Positions 15,644 to 23,623 of a stretch of 36,503 nucleotides of DNA are shown one piece after another. The DNA is from Lachnospiraceae bacterium (lineage in GTDB: Bacteria; Bacillota; Clostridia; Lachnospirales; Lachnospiraceae): contig JAEEUR010000014.1 of the NCBI GenBank assembly GCA_016290595.1, positions 1 through 36,503 on the forward strand. The letters are read 5' to 3'. Under the pieces are notes generated by a model that saw only the letters and a list, made by a program, of their open reading frames with translations, did not search any database and was not told where the DNA came from. The position numbers were made by a program, and so were the translations under genes. The stretch's first letter is position 1; each line of letters begins with the position of its first letter.

Positions 15644-16393
15644 ATGCTGAACGTATCGCACGTCACAAAAAAATACGGAAAGACCGTCGCCTGCCGGGAC
15701 GTCAGTTTTCATCTGGACCCGGGCAGCGTGACCGTCCTGCTGGGCCCGAACGGCGCCGGCAAGAGCACCATCATGAAATCGATCGTCGGCTTCCTGCGCT
15801 ACGAAGGGGAGATCTTCGTGGCGGGCTATCCGAACAAGAGCGTGGAGGCGCGGCGCATCCTGGGCTACATCCCCGAACTGCCCTCGCTCTATCCGAATCT
15901 GACGGTGTACGAACACATGGAATTCCTGGCCCGCGCCTATAAGCTGACGGATTACAAGGAAAGGATCGAGGCGCTGCTGGCCCGTTTTGAACTGGACGAC
16001 AAGAAGAAAAAGTTCGGCGACGAGCTGTCCAAGGGCATGCAGCAGAAGCTCAATCTCTGCCTCGGCCTTCTGCCGGATCCGGAAATGCTGATGATGGACG
16101 AGCCGATGATCGGCCTGGACCCGCATGCGATCAAGGAACTGAAGAACTGCATGGAGGAGATGCGCGCCGCCCGCAAAACGATGCTGATCAGCACCCATAT
16201 CATCGACAGCGTGGACATGCTCTGGGACCGGGCGCTCATCATGCAGGACGGCCGGATCAAGGCCAACGTGACGCGCCGGGAGCTGGACGCCTCCGGCCGG
16301 AGCCTGGAGGAGCTGTTCTTTGAAGTGACCGAAAACCTGTCCCGGGAGGATATGTCGCATCCCGCGGAAGCCCCGCTTGAGGAGAACGCCTGA
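15644..16393 (+). CDS. ABC transporter ATP-binding protein
   Basis: A 249-residue nucleotide-binding subunit. Walker A is GPNGAGKST (about 38-46), the signature loop is ELSKGMQQKL, Walker B is MLMMDEPMIGLDP, and the switch His lies in ISTHIID. The compact form and the YTPELPSLYPNLTVYEHMEF-like region (here IPELPSLYP) fit the CcmA/NatA-type exporters of Firmicutes. The stop TGA directly abuts ATG 16394 of the permease, so the two form one exporter. The substrate is unknown. Confidence 0.92.
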   Translation: MLNVSHVTKKYGKTVACRDVSFHLDPGSVTVLLGPNGAGKSTIMKSIVGFLRYEGEIFVAGYPNKSVEARRILGYIPELPSLYPNLTVYEHMEFLARAYKLTDYKERIEALLARFELDDKKKKFGDELSKGMQQKLNLCLGLLPDPEMLMMDEPMIGLDPHAIKELKNCMEEMRAARKTMLISTHIIDSVDMLWDRALIMQDGRIKANVTRRELDASGRSLEELFFEVTENLSREDMSHPAEAPLEENA

Positions 16394-18061
16394 ATGAAGC
16401 TGTTCCTTTACTATGTTCTGCACAGCGCGAAAAACGCGCTGAAAAAGCTCTTCAAGACGTGGGTCCTGATCTTTTTCCTGGTCATGCTCGTGGGCGGGGT
16501 GGTCGTCGGCATCACCGTCGGCACCCTCTTAAGCCATACGATCCCGGATGATCCGTCGGAGCCCGGAACGGAGCAGACGGATCCCGGCTGGCAGAAAGAG
16601 CCCGGGGAGATCGTCCTGCCGGAGGATCCGCAGGACGAAACGCCGGTCATGGATATCCTGGAGCTGGCGTCCGGCGCGATCATCCTGCTGTTCTTCGTGC
16701 TCGGCGTCTTCGGGGCGGACAAAAGCGGCGCGGAGATCTTCCAGCCGGCGGACGTGACGCTCCTGTTTTCTTCCCCCTTATCGCCGCAGTCGGTGCTTCT
16801 GTTCCGGACCATGACGCAGATCGGGACCCTTATCGCGGCGACCCTGTACTTTATGATCTTCCAGATCCCGAATCTGGTCCGGAACGCGGGCTTTGATTTC
16901 TGGATCATCCTGGCGATCATGGCCGGCTGGATCCTGACGCTGGGGATCTCGCAGCTCTTAAAGATGCTCTGCTTCGTGGCGGGCTCGACCCGTCCGGCCT
17001 TCAAAAAGAACCTGCGGCGCATCGTGTATCTGATCCTCGGAGCGGCTGCCGCCGGCTTCTATTTCTTCAAACAGAGCAGCGGCCTGGGCTGGTGGGAGGC
17101 GGTGCTGGCTTATTTCAACGCGCCGGCGACCCGCTTCATTCCCTTCTGGGGCTGGATCAAGGGCTTCGTGATGTTTGCCGCGGAAAGAAACCTGCGGGGC
17201 ACGCTGCTGTGTCTGGCAGCCACCCTGCTGGGCGGCGCCTTCGTGGCCTGGCTGACCTGGCACATGAAGGCGGATTTCTATGAGGAGGCCCTGCAGAAGA
17301 CCTCCGAAAAAGCGGAGATGATGGAGGCGGTGCAGGCCAGCCAGAGCGGCGCGGCCATCATCCGGCGGAAGAAGGACCGCAGCGAAAAGCTCCGCCGCAA
17401 CGAGCTGAATCGCGGCTGGGGCGCGACGGTCTTCTTCCACAAGTCGCTGTACAACCGCTTCCGCTTTGCGCATTTCGGCTTTCTGACCAAAACGCTGGAG
17501 TTCTATCTGGTCGTCGGCGTGGGCGCCGCCCTGATCTGCCGCCTGGTCATCGGGACCGAAAGCTATCTGCCGCTGGCGCTGCTGCTGGCGTTCTGCGTTT
17601 TCTTCCGAAGCCTGGGGAACGCGCTGAAGGCGGATACGCAGATGTGGTACTTCCATATGATCCCGGAGGATCCCTGGCTGAAGCTCATTTGTTCGCTGGG
17701 CGGCGATCTGATGAACTGCCTGCTGGACGTGCTGCCGGCGCTTGTGATCGGCCTGCTGGTGCAGGGCGCGCCGCTGTTCCCAGGACTGTTCTGGATCTTC
17801 CCCATCGTGTCCGTGACGGCCTACGCCACGAGCGTGGGGACCTTTATCGACATGTCGGTCAACGTGAACGCCGGCAAGACCCTAAAGCAGATGATCCAGG
17901 TCATCTTCATCTATTTCGGCCTGCTGCCGGATATCGTCGTGGTCGGCGTGCTGCTGATCCTGAAGCTGCCGGTGCTGGCGGCTCTGGCGGTGACGCTGAT
18001 CAACCTGGGCTTAAGCGCGCTCTTCCTGTTCTTCGCCTCGCTGCTGATGGGAAGAAAGTAA
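16394..18061 (+). CDS. ABC transporter permease (putative ABC exporter family)
   Basis: A 555-residue membrane protein with about ten hydrophobic spans in two clusters (first 250 residues and last 200), separated by a charged cytoplasmic stretch with basic runs such as RRKKDRSEKLRR. A first extracellular loop rich in Pro, Glu and Asp (PDDPSEPGTEQTDPG) follows the first span. Layout and length fit the 'putative ABC exporter' family of Firmicutes that pairs with a single ATPase. ATG 16394 follows gaggag inside the ATPase gene with no intergenic space. The substrate cannot be read. Confidence 0.78.
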   Translation: MKLFLYYVLHSAKNALKKLFKTWVLIFFLVMLVGGVVVGITVGTLLSHTIPDDPSEPGTEQTDPGWQKEPGEIVLPEDPQDETPVMDILELASGAIILLFFVLGVFGADKSGAEIFQPADVTLLFSSPLSPQSVLLFRTMTQIGTLIAATLYFMIFQIPNLVRNAGFDFWIILAIMAGWILTLGISQLLKMLCFVAGSTRPAFKKNLRRIVYLILGAAAAGFYFFKQSSGLGWWEAVLAYFNAPATRFIPFWGWIKGFVMFAAERNLRGTLLCLAATLLGGAFVAWLTWHMKADFYEEALQKTSEKAEMMEAVQASQSGAAIIRRKKDRSEKLRRNELNRGWGATVFFHKSLYNRFRFAHFGFLTKTLEFYLVVGVGAALICRLVIGTESYLPLALLLAFCVFFRSLGNALKADTQMWYFHMIPEDPWLKLICSLGGDLMNCLLDVLPALVIGLLVQGAPLFPGLFWIFPIVSVTAYATSVGTFIDMSVNVNAGKTLKQMIQVIFIYFGLLPDIVVVGVLLILKLPVLAALAVTLINLGLSALFLFFASLLMGRK

Positions 18062-18064
18062 GGC

Positions 18065-18093
18065 TTCCGCTTTCGGGCTTTTTCTGCTATACT
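18065..18093 (+). promoter_or_regulatory. Probable degV promoter
   Basis: CTGCTATACTG contains the extended -10 TATACT (18088-18093), 34 nt before ATG 18128. The -35 position (TTCCGC, 17-nt spacing) is poor. Confidence 0.6.
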
Positions 18094-18127
18094 GGAACGG
18101 CCGGAGAACGGCCGACGGAGAGAACCT

Positions 18128-18988
18128 ATGCGAGAGATCAGAATCATGGCCGACGTGAACGCGGATACCACGCCGGAATTTGTCAGAGAAGAGAACATCG
18201 CGATCATGCCGCAGTACTACCATTTCAACGACGGCGTGATCTACGGGGACGGAAACGTCCTGCCGATCCAAATCTTTTTCGACCGCCTGGCGGCCGGCGA
18301 GCGGGCCTTTTCCATGGGCTGCAATCCGGACCGGGTCCACGGGATCATGGAGCAGGCGGCGCTGGACGGCTGCGATATCATCGTCTATATGGCGTCCTCC
18401 GACTGCAGCGGCAGCTACAACACCGTCTGCATGGAAGCGGAGAGCCTGATGGAGCAGTACAAGGACTGCCGTATCCACGTGGTGGATTCCCGCCTGGAGT
18501 GCGCGCCGATCGGGCTGCTGGTCAAGCAGGCCGTGGCCTTAAAGAAGGCGGGGAAGAGCTTCGACGAGATCGTCCGGATCACCGAGGAATTAAAGAGCAC
18601 GGCCAACGTGTTCTTCCTGGTGGACCATCTGGACTATCTGGTCCGGGGCGGGCGCCTCTCGCCGATCAGCGGCGCGGTGGGGACCGTCCTCAATATCAAG
18701 CCGATCCTGTACTTTGAGGAGGGGAAGATCGTTCCCTTCACGAAGGTTCGGGGCCGCGTCGCCGGGAAAAAGACCATCCTGGAGCAGTTAAAGAAGCTGG
18801 ATCCGAAGAAGACGGTCTGCTCGGTGGTGCATACGGTGGCCGAGGCGGAGGCGAAGGAATTTGCGGCGCAGATCGAATCGGAGCTGGGCCTGAAGGTCGT
18901 CAGCATCGACGAGGTCAATCCGACCATCGGCGCCCATGCGGGACACAACGCGATCGGCGTGGCCTACTGCGGCACGGCCGGACTGTAA
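18128..18988 (+). CDS. DegV family fatty-acid-binding protein
   Basis: A 286-residue two-domain DegV (EDD fold) protein. The N-terminal lobe begins IRIMADVNADTTPEFVREENIAIMPQYY, and the central MASSDCSGSYNTVCM stretch (the S-x-x-S-G-T/S-Y-N motif) lines the lipid head-group site. The family binds fatty acids, and relatives (FakB) present them to the kinase FakA for phosphorylation. No fakA is visible here. The ORF starts at ATG 18128 after ggagag; the GT2 gene follows 28 nt after the stop, so the two are likely co-transcribed. Confidence 0.9.
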   Translation: MREIRIMADVNADTTPEFVREENIAIMPQYYHFNDGVIYGDGNVLPIQIFFDRLAAGERAFSMGCNPDRVHGIMEQAALDGCDIIVYMASSDCSGSYNTVCMEAESLMEQYKDCRIHVVDSRLECAPIGLLVKQAVALKKAGKSFDEIVRITEELKSTANVFFLVDHLDYLVRGGRLSPISGAVGTVLNIKPILYFEEGKIVPFTKVRGRVAGKKTILEQLKKLDPKKTVCSVVHTVAEAEAKEFAAQIESELGLKVVSIDEVNPTIGAHAGHNAIGVAYCGTAGL

Positions 18989-19016
18989 AAGAACTTTTCG
19001 ATTCGAAGGGTGAGAC

Positions 19017-19775
19017 ATGGAAAGAGGAAAACGCTTATTTATCGTCGTTCCCTGCTACAATGAGGAGGACTGCCTGCCGGCGACGCAGCCGATCTTCGCG
19101 GCGGAGCTCAAAGAAATGATCCGCAAGGGACTGGCCGCGGAGGACAGCCGCGTTCTGTTCGTGGACGACGGCTCCAAGGACAAGACCTGGGATCTGATCC
19201 GTTCGTACCACGAGGCGGATCCGCTCTGCGCGGGCCTGCGGCTTCTGCCCAACGGCGGCCACCAGAAGGCGGTCATGGCCGGGATCATGGAGGCGCTGGA
19301 CCGGGCCGACGTGAGCATCTCCATCGACGCGGACCTACAGGACAACATCTACGCCATGCAGGAGATGATGCGCAAATACCTGGACGGCGCGCACATCGTC
19401 TGCGGCGTGCGCAATTCCCGCGCTACGGACAGCTTCTTAAAGCGCTTTACCGCCCGCGCCTACTATTTCCTGATGAACGTCTTCGGCGCGAAGCTGATCT
19501 TCGACCATGCGGACTACCGCCTGCTGGATAAGGAAGCCATGGGGCGGCTCTGCCTGTACCACGACGACGCCCTGTTCCTGCGGGGCATGATCACCCGCCT
19601 GGGCCTTTCCACCACCACCGTTACCTACGACCGCAACGTACGGATGGCGGGAGAGAGCAAATATACGCTACCGAAGATGCTGAAGCTGGCAAAGGACGGC
19701 TTTGCCTGCGGGAAACTGAAGCCGAAGGACATCCGCCGTCCTTACGACGAGCGGATCCGGGAAAAACTGTTTTAA
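19017..19775 (+). CDS. Glycosyltransferase family 2, soluble DPM1/CsbB-like
   Basis: A 252-residue GT2 enzyme of the type that transfers sugars to polyprenyl phosphate. Visible motifs are IVVPCYNEEDCLP at the N-terminus, LFVDDGSKDKTW, the metal-binding SIDADLQD, ADYRLLDKEAMGRL, and VRMAGESKYTLPKML near the end. CsbB/YkcC-type relatives carry two C-terminal membrane helices after this last motif; here the protein stops 30 residues later in a charged tail (DERIREKLF), so it is either peripheral or needs a partner. ATG 19017 follows aagggtgag. It probably shares the degV transcript. Confidence 0.85.
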   Translation: MERGKRLFIVVPCYNEEDCLPATQPIFAAELKEMIRKGLAAEDSRVLFVDDGSKDKTWDLIRSYHEADPLCAGLRLLPNGGHQKAVMAGIMEALDRADVSISIDADLQDNIYAMQEMMRKYLDGAHIVCGVRNSRATDSFLKRFTARAYYFLMNVFGAKLIFDHADYRLLDKEAMGRLCLYHDDALFLRGMITRLGLSTTTVTYDRNVRMAGESKYTLPKMLKLAKDGFACGKLKPKDIRRPYDERIREKLF

Positions 19776-19798
19776 CGAAAGAGAAGAGCCGGGCCTGT

Positions 19799-20203
19799 AT
19801 GATCCAAGAAGAGCATCCCGAACAGCATACACACGAGGAGGGGACCGTACACGTCCATGCGGACGGGACGGTGCATTCGCATGCCGACGGCACGGTGCAC
19901 GTTCATGCGGACGGCACGGGGCATTCGCATCCGCATACGCACAGCCATACCCAGACGAAGGCGGTCATCAGCCGCCTGGCCCGTGCGGTCGGGCATCTGG
20001 AAGCCGTCAAAAAGATGGTGGAGAACGGCCGCGACTGCTCGGAGGTCCTGGTCCAGCTGGCGGCCGTGCGGGCCGCGCTCGGCTCCATCAGCAAGGTGAT
20101 CCTGAAGGATCACATGGAGCACTGCATCGCGGACGCGGTGCGGGACGGCGATCAGGAAGCCATCGAAGAGCTGGAGAAAGCCATCGACCAGCTGCTGGTA
20201 TAA
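19799..20203 (+). CDS. CsoR-family metal-sensing repressor with His-rich N-terminal repeat
   Basis: A 134-residue all-helical repressor of the CsoR/RcnR (DUF156) family. The core is residues 58-134 (AVISRLARAVGHLEAVKKMVENGRDCSEV...). The ligand set is C80, H105 and C109, the exact C-x24-H-x3-C spacing of Cu(I)-sensing CsoR. The N-terminal 55 residues hold four copies of an 8-residue unit (GTVHVHAD, GTVHSHAD, GTVHVHAD, GTGHSHPH), a potential extra metal reservoir. The SD is weak (aagag). The gene ends in a strong bidirectional terminator. Targets are unknown; the metal ATPase 5 kb downstream has a different, ArsR-like operator. Confidence 0.88.
   Translation: MIQEEHPEQHTHEEGTVHVHADGTVHSHADGTVHVHADGTGHSHPHTHSHTQTKAVISRLARAVGHLEAVKKMVENGRDCSEVLVQLAAVRAALGSISKVILKDHMEHCIADAVRDGDQEAIEELEKAIDQLLV
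19841..19936 (+). repeat. Four tandem 24-bp coding repeats (His-rich)
   Basis: Units at 19841, 19865, 19889 and 19913 each encode G-T-x-H-x-H-x-x. Synonymous changes between the copies show they are maintained at protein level. Confidence 0.85.
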
Positions 20204-20216
20204 AGAAACTGACAGC

Positions 20217-20252
20217 AAAAAAGCGCCGGAGCAGCCGCTCCGGCGCTTTTTT
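20217..20252. terminator. Bidirectional terminator between csoR-like and tryptophanase genes
   Basis: AAAAAAGCGCCGGAGC and GCTCCGGCGCTTTTTT form a perfect 16-bp stem with a 4-nt loop. It serves both convergent genes. Confidence 0.93.
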
Positions 20253-20262
20253 GCGTCCCGCT

Positions 20263-21921
20263 TCAGTTATCGCACAGTTCTTCCTTTGCCGGCGGATAGG
20301 GCTCCAGCCAGGCGTGGAAGTGGCGCATCGGCAGGTTATGGCCGAAGGTGATCTTAAGGTTGGGGATAGTATCCCTGTCCTTATGCAGCTGGGCCGCCGC
20401 CGCGATGATGTAGTCCATGTGCTGCTTGGAGTACTGGCTGCGGTTGATGGCAAGGCGCACCACGTTGCAGACCTCGGCCTGCTGCTCCGGCGTCTTCAAG
20501 TCGTATTCCATGGAGAAGTCGCCCAGTTCCGAGCAGCGGATGCCGTAGCGGTGGATCATCTCCAGGGAGAGCGCCTGGCCCGCGAAGCTTTCGTGGCCGC
20601 GCTTATAGTCAAAGAACTTGTCCACGTCGATGTAGACGCCGTGGCCGCCGGCGGGCAGCACCACGGGGACGCCGGCGTCGTGCATGCCCTGCGCGAGGTA
20701 TTCGCATTGGCGCACGCGCTCGTCCTGATACTCGAAGCGCTGCTCCTCGTAGAGCCCCTGCGTCAAGGCCATGATGTCGTGCCCGCTCATGGCGCCGTAG
20801 GAATCGTTGCCGTAGGCGGAGATCTGCCGGACTTTGAGGAGATGGCCGATATCGGTCTTTACGCTGCCGTCAGCGTTGAATTCGGAGAAATATTTCCAGA
20901 AATAGCCCTTATCCCGGAAAGCGAGCAGTCCGCCCATGTTGGCGTGCCCGTTCTTTTTTAAGGAGGCGCAGACCACGTCGAAGCAGGAGAACATCTCCTT
21001 CGCGATCTCCGGAATGCTCTTGTCGCGGTAGCCTTCCTCGTTCATCTTGATGAAGTAGCAGTTCTCCGCCCAGCGCGCGCCGTCCATCACGTAAGGGATC
21101 TGATAACTGTGCGCAAGCTCGGAGACGGCCCGCATGTTGGCCATGGAGACCGGCTGGCCGCAGACGGAATTGTTCGTGACCGTGGTATAGATGAGCGGGA
21201 CGTTTTCCACGCCGACCGCATCCAGAAGCCGGCGGAGCTTGTCCAGATCCATGTTGCCCTTAAAGGGGTTTACCTGATAGCGGCCGCCCTCCGGCACCTC
21301 GAAGAGCAGTTCCTTATGGTAGAGGTTGCGCGGGACGGAGCCCATCTGTTTGATGTTTCCCTCGGTGGTGTCGAAGTGCGCGTTGGACGGGATGGTGAAG
21401 ACCTTGCCCGGGTGGCGCCTGGCTAAAAGCGGCTTGATGACGTCGAAGAGCAGGGCTTCCGCGCAGCGCCCCTGGGGCAGGATGAAGGTGTTCGGGCGTT
21501 CCAGCTGATAGGCGCCGCCGTTGAAAAAGCCGCCCTCGCAGTCCACCAGATAGACCTCGTCCATCATCTTCTGGACGTCGTCCTTGTCCGTGCCGTTCCG
21601 CAGGTAGTTGATGAGGCGTTTCTGATCGTTGCCGCGCTCGAAGACGTCGCGGAAGGCGTCCAGCAGCACGTAATAGCCTTTGTTGCGGCCGTAGGATTCG
21701 TCGCCCAGGAACATGGCGGCCCACTGCGCGTCGGTCATGGCGGTGGTGCCGGAGTCGGAGAGGCAGTCGATGTAAAGCAGCCCGGCCGGGAAGGCGAATT
21801 CGTTGAAATGCGTGCGTTCCAGGGCTTTCCAGCGCTGCTCGGCGGTGACGGTGGGCAGCTGGCGCGTGACAAAGGTACAGGATTTGGGAGCTTCCACAGC
21901 TAAGGGAAACTGATGATCCAT
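20263..21921 (-). CDS. Tryptophanase / tyrosine phenol-lyase-like beta-eliminating lyase
   Basis: A 552-residue PLP enzyme of the beta-eliminating lyase family that splits Trp (to indole) or Tyr (to phenol), pyruvate and ammonia. Motifs: LYIDCLSDSGTTAMTDAQWAAM, GRCAEALLF, VTNNSVCGQPVSMANMRAV, DGARWAENCYFIK, and the PLP lysine in CASLKKNGHANMGG (about K323). Known enzymes have 455-475 residues; the excess is mainly an insertion after VFERGNDQKRLINYL and before the GRCAE motif. Substrate choice is not evident. Start ATG 21921 has ggaggt 8 nt upstream; the 160 upstream codons in the track are non-coding. The leader is only about 45 nt, too short for a TnaC peptide. It is a single-gene unit. Confidence 0.85.
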   Translation of the reverse strand: MDHQFPLAVEAPKSCTFVTRQLPTVTAEQRWKALERTHFNEFAFPAGLLYIDCLSDSGTTAMTDAQWAAMFLGDESYGRNKGYYVLLDAFRDVFERGNDQKRLINYLRNGTDKDDVQKMMDEVYLVDCEGGFFNGGAYQLERPNTFILPQGRCAEALLFDVIKPLLARRHPGKVFTIPSNAHFDTTEGNIKQMGSVPRNLYHKELLFEVPEGGRYQVNPFKGNMDLDKLRRLLDAVGVENVPLIYTTVTNNSVCGQPVSMANMRAVSELAHSYQIPYVMDGARWAENCYFIKMNEEGYRDKSIPEIAKEMFSCFDVVCASLKKNGHANMGGLLAFRDKGYFWKYFSEFNADGSVKTDIGHLLKVRQISAYGNDSYGAMSGHDIMALTQGLYEEQRFEYQDERVRQCEYLAQGMHDAGVPVVLPAGGHGVYIDVDKFFDYKRGHESFAGQALSLEMIHRYGIRCSELGDFSMEYDLKTPEQQAEVCNVVRLAINRSQYSKQHMDYIIAAAAQLHKDRDTIPNLKITFGHNLPMRHFHAWLEPYPPAKEELCDN

Positions 21922-21975
21922 GAGGGACACCTCCGGTATTAAAGATATAGTATTGCGTTCGGAACTTACTGAAAC

Positions 21976-22011
21976 AGTATAGCATAAAAGCAGGGGCCGG
22001 ACAAGCCCCTG
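21976..22011 (-). promoter_or_regulatory. Lyase promoter with a palindrome over the -35 box
   Basis: On the minus strand: TTGTCC (21999-22004), a 17-nt spacer, and TATACT (21976-21981) in ATGCTATACTG. A perfect inverted repeat, CAGGGGC/GCCCCTG (21991-22011), spans the -35, so it is a candidate operator. Confidence 0.7.
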
Positions 22012-22045
22012 CACAGCCGCTTCGCCGTTTCTTCCGCCGTCCCGG

Positions 22046-22074
22046 TTGTTTTTTTCCGCCGCGCGTGATACATT
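22046..22074 (+). promoter_or_regulatory. Possible mazG promoter
   Basis: TTGTTT (22046-22051), a 17-nt spacer, and TACATT (22069-22074), about 42 nt before ATG 22117. A moderate match to consensus. Confidence 0.45.
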
Positions 22075-22116
22075 TTTACTGTCGGAAAGAGGCTCAATAT
22101 CTGTGAGGGTAAGACG

Positions 22117-22443
22117 ATGGAAGATTTTGGGATCAGCGAGATGCTTGAGATGCAGAAGGCTCTGCAGGAAAAATACAGGGACATCTGGAAGCCGATCTGT
22201 CCGGAGCGCGGAAAGGATCAGCTGCTGTGGATGATCGGCGAGATCGGCGAAGTGATCGATATCATAAAGAAGCACGGCGGGGAAAAGGCATGCGGGAACG
22301 CGGAAATACGGGAGCACCTGGTCGAGGAACTGGGAGACGTCCTCATGTATTATAATGACGTCCTTCTTTGCTACGGGATTTCGGCAGGCGAACTGAAGCA
22401 ATCCTATATCAGAAAATTCGAAAAGAACATGAAGCGCTGGTAA
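22117..22443 (+). CDS. MazG-like nucleotide pyrophosphohydrolase
   Basis: A 108-residue single-domain MazG/RS21-C6-type protein, all-alpha. The magnesium-binding acidic motif is present as E-x-x-E (GEIGEVIDIIKK) and E-x-x-D (VEELGDVLMY). Such enzymes hydrolyse (d)NTPs to monophosphates and pyrophosphate; exact substrate unknown. Short versions like this are common in Clostridia. The ORF starts at ATG 22117 after gagggtaag and is transcribed alone, ending at the 17-bp terminator shared with the PAP2 gene. Confidence 0.85.
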   Translation: MEDFGISEMLEMQKALQEKYRDIWKPICPERGKDQLLWMIGEIGEVIDIIKKHGGEKACGNAEIREHLVEELGDVLMYYNDVLLCYGISAGELKQSYIRKFEKNMKRW

Positions 22444-22460
22444 AACTGCCGTCTGGCAGG

Positions 22461-22506
22461 AAAAAGAAAAACCGGTCTGCCGCGTCGCTGACCGGTTTTT
22501 CTTTTT
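22461..22506. terminator. Bidirectional terminator between mazG and PAP2 genes
   Basis: AAAAAGAAAAACCGGTC and GACCGGTTTTTCTTTTT pair perfectly over 17 bp with a 12-nt loop, giving A/T tracts on both sides. It serves both convergent genes. Confidence 0.92.
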
Positions 22507-22522
22507 TCGCCCCTGCCGCGTA

Positions 22523-23440
22523 TTATTTCTTCTTTTCGACCAGCTTGAACAGCAATGGATACAGGCCGAGGCAGACGAAGATGACGAGGGCGTAGCGCAG
22601 GCTCCTTACCGCGAAGGCCGCCGCCGTGCCGGAGGAAAGGAAGGCGGAAGAGAAGGGCATCTTCAGGACGGTGTTCATGCCGAAGAAGACGGCGATGCCG
22701 CCGATGAGCCGCAGGATCATGAACAGCGGATTGCGGGTATTCTCAAAGTGCACGAATTTCCGCTCGAACAGGTCGCCGCCCGCCATGCCGCAGAGCATGC
22801 CGAAGGCGCTGAAGTAGTCGTTGGTCGTGCAGTAGAACATGCCCGGAACAGCCACGGCGATCAGGATCGCGTACAGCATCCAGCGCTTTTCCAGCTTCTT
22901 TTCCAGCGTCGTGACGATCAGCATGGCGATGATGCCGAGGACCCAGCCGACCATGACGTCGGTCGGATAGTGCACGCCCAGGATAAAGCGTGAGACGCCG
23001 ACCAAGAAGACTAAAACGATCGCGAGGATCGTCAGCCAGCGCTTTTTAAAGCACGTTGCCGCCGCGCCGTAGGTGCCCGCCGTGCTGGAGGAATGCCCGC
23101 TCGGGAAGGAATAGCCCTGCGCGGCCACGTCTATGATGTCCGCGCTGGAGTCCACCGGCTTTAGACACTTGACGTTCGGGTGCGCCATGTAGGGGCGCTG
23201 CCTCAGGGCGATGTTCTTGATCATCGGATTCCAGACGGAGACCGTCAGAAGCGTAAGGCCCACGGTCGCGCCGGTCTTTTTGTCCCAGCACCAGTACAGA
23301 AAGCCCAGGATGGCGACGAGGAAGAGCTCCTCGCCGAAGTTGGAGATGAACGCGGCAATGGCCGTGCCGGCAGACCCGATGTGCGCCTGCAGCCATTCGA
23401 TCAGAGCCGGTTCCCATTCGAAATAAAAGATATTGCCCAT
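22523..23440 (-). CDS. PAP2-family membrane phosphatase
   Basis: A 305-residue membrane protein with about eight spans. The three PAP2 motifs are visible: K-x6-RP (KNIALRQRP), PSGH (YSFPSGHSSSTAG), and SR-x5-H-x3-D (SRFILGVHYPTD). Relatives dephosphorylate lipid phosphates such as undecaprenyl pyrophosphate, phosphatidic acid or phosphatidylglycerol phosphate. The C-terminal 110 residues add a further membrane part not present in minimal PAP2 enzymes. Start ATG 23440 follows agaggg; the track start at 23533 precedes the promoter. It is a single-gene unit. Confidence 0.88.
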   Translation of the reverse strand: MGNIFYFEWEPALIEWLQAHIGSAGTAIAAFISNFGEELFLVAILGFLYWCWDKKTGATVGLTLLTVSVWNPMIKNIALRQRPYMAHPNVKCLKPVDSSADIIDVAAQGYSFPSGHSSSTAGTYGAAATCFKKRWLTILAIVLVFLVGVSRFILGVHYPTDVMVGWVLGIIAMLIVTTLEKKLEKRWMLYAILIAVAVPGMFYCTTNDYFSAFGMLCGMAGGDLFERKFVHFENTRNPLFMILRLIGGIAVFFGMNTVLKMPFSSAFLSSGTAAAFAVRSLRYALVIFVCLGLYPLLFKLVEKKK

Positions 23441-23471
23441 AACGAACCCTCTTTTCGGATAAACCTGCCGT

Positions 23472-23501
23472 ATTATAGCATAAAACGGGCGTTTCTGGCA
23501 A
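23472..23501 (-). promoter_or_regulatory. PAP2 promoter (extended -10)
   Basis: On the minus strand: TTGCCA (23496-23501), an 18-nt spacer, and TATAAT (23472-23477) preceded by TGC. Confidence 0.75.
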
Positions 23502-23563
23502 GCCGCCGGGCGGGATCGGACCGCAAAAAACAAATTTCACGCCGGGAGAGAGCCTCATTCTCC

Positions 23564-23592
23564 TTGCCCTGTCCGCCGCCCCGTGCTATACT
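23564..23592 (+). promoter_or_regulatory. Promoter of the GH3-like lipoprotein gene
   Basis: TTGCCC (23564-23569), a 17-nt spacer, and TATACT (23587-23592) in GTGCTATACTG. It fixes the gene start downstream of the long ORF-track version. Confidence 0.75.
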
Positions 23593-23623
23593 GCTGTATA
23601 TCACAGGCGGGAGGCTTCTTTCG

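Noticed and set aside
15563-16423. 286-aa minus-strand ORF
   Set aside because: Antisense to the ABC ATPase with its full Walker and signature motifs.
19841-19936. CRISPR or iteron array from the 24-bp repeats
   Set aside because: Contiguous in-frame repeats without spacers; they encode the His-rich tail of the CsoR protein.
21922-21975. tnaC-type leader peptide
   Set aside because: The leader is only about 45 nt and contains no Trp-coding ORF with an SD.
21922-22401. N-terminal 160-codon extension of the tryptophanase ORF
   Set aside because: It crosses the lyase promoter and overlaps mazG; ATG 21921 has a good SD and matches family starts.
23180-23623. Long N-terminal extension of the GH3-like ORF
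   Set aside because: It overlaps the PAP2 gene antisense; the promoter at 23564-23592 and the signal peptide place the start at GTG 23624.
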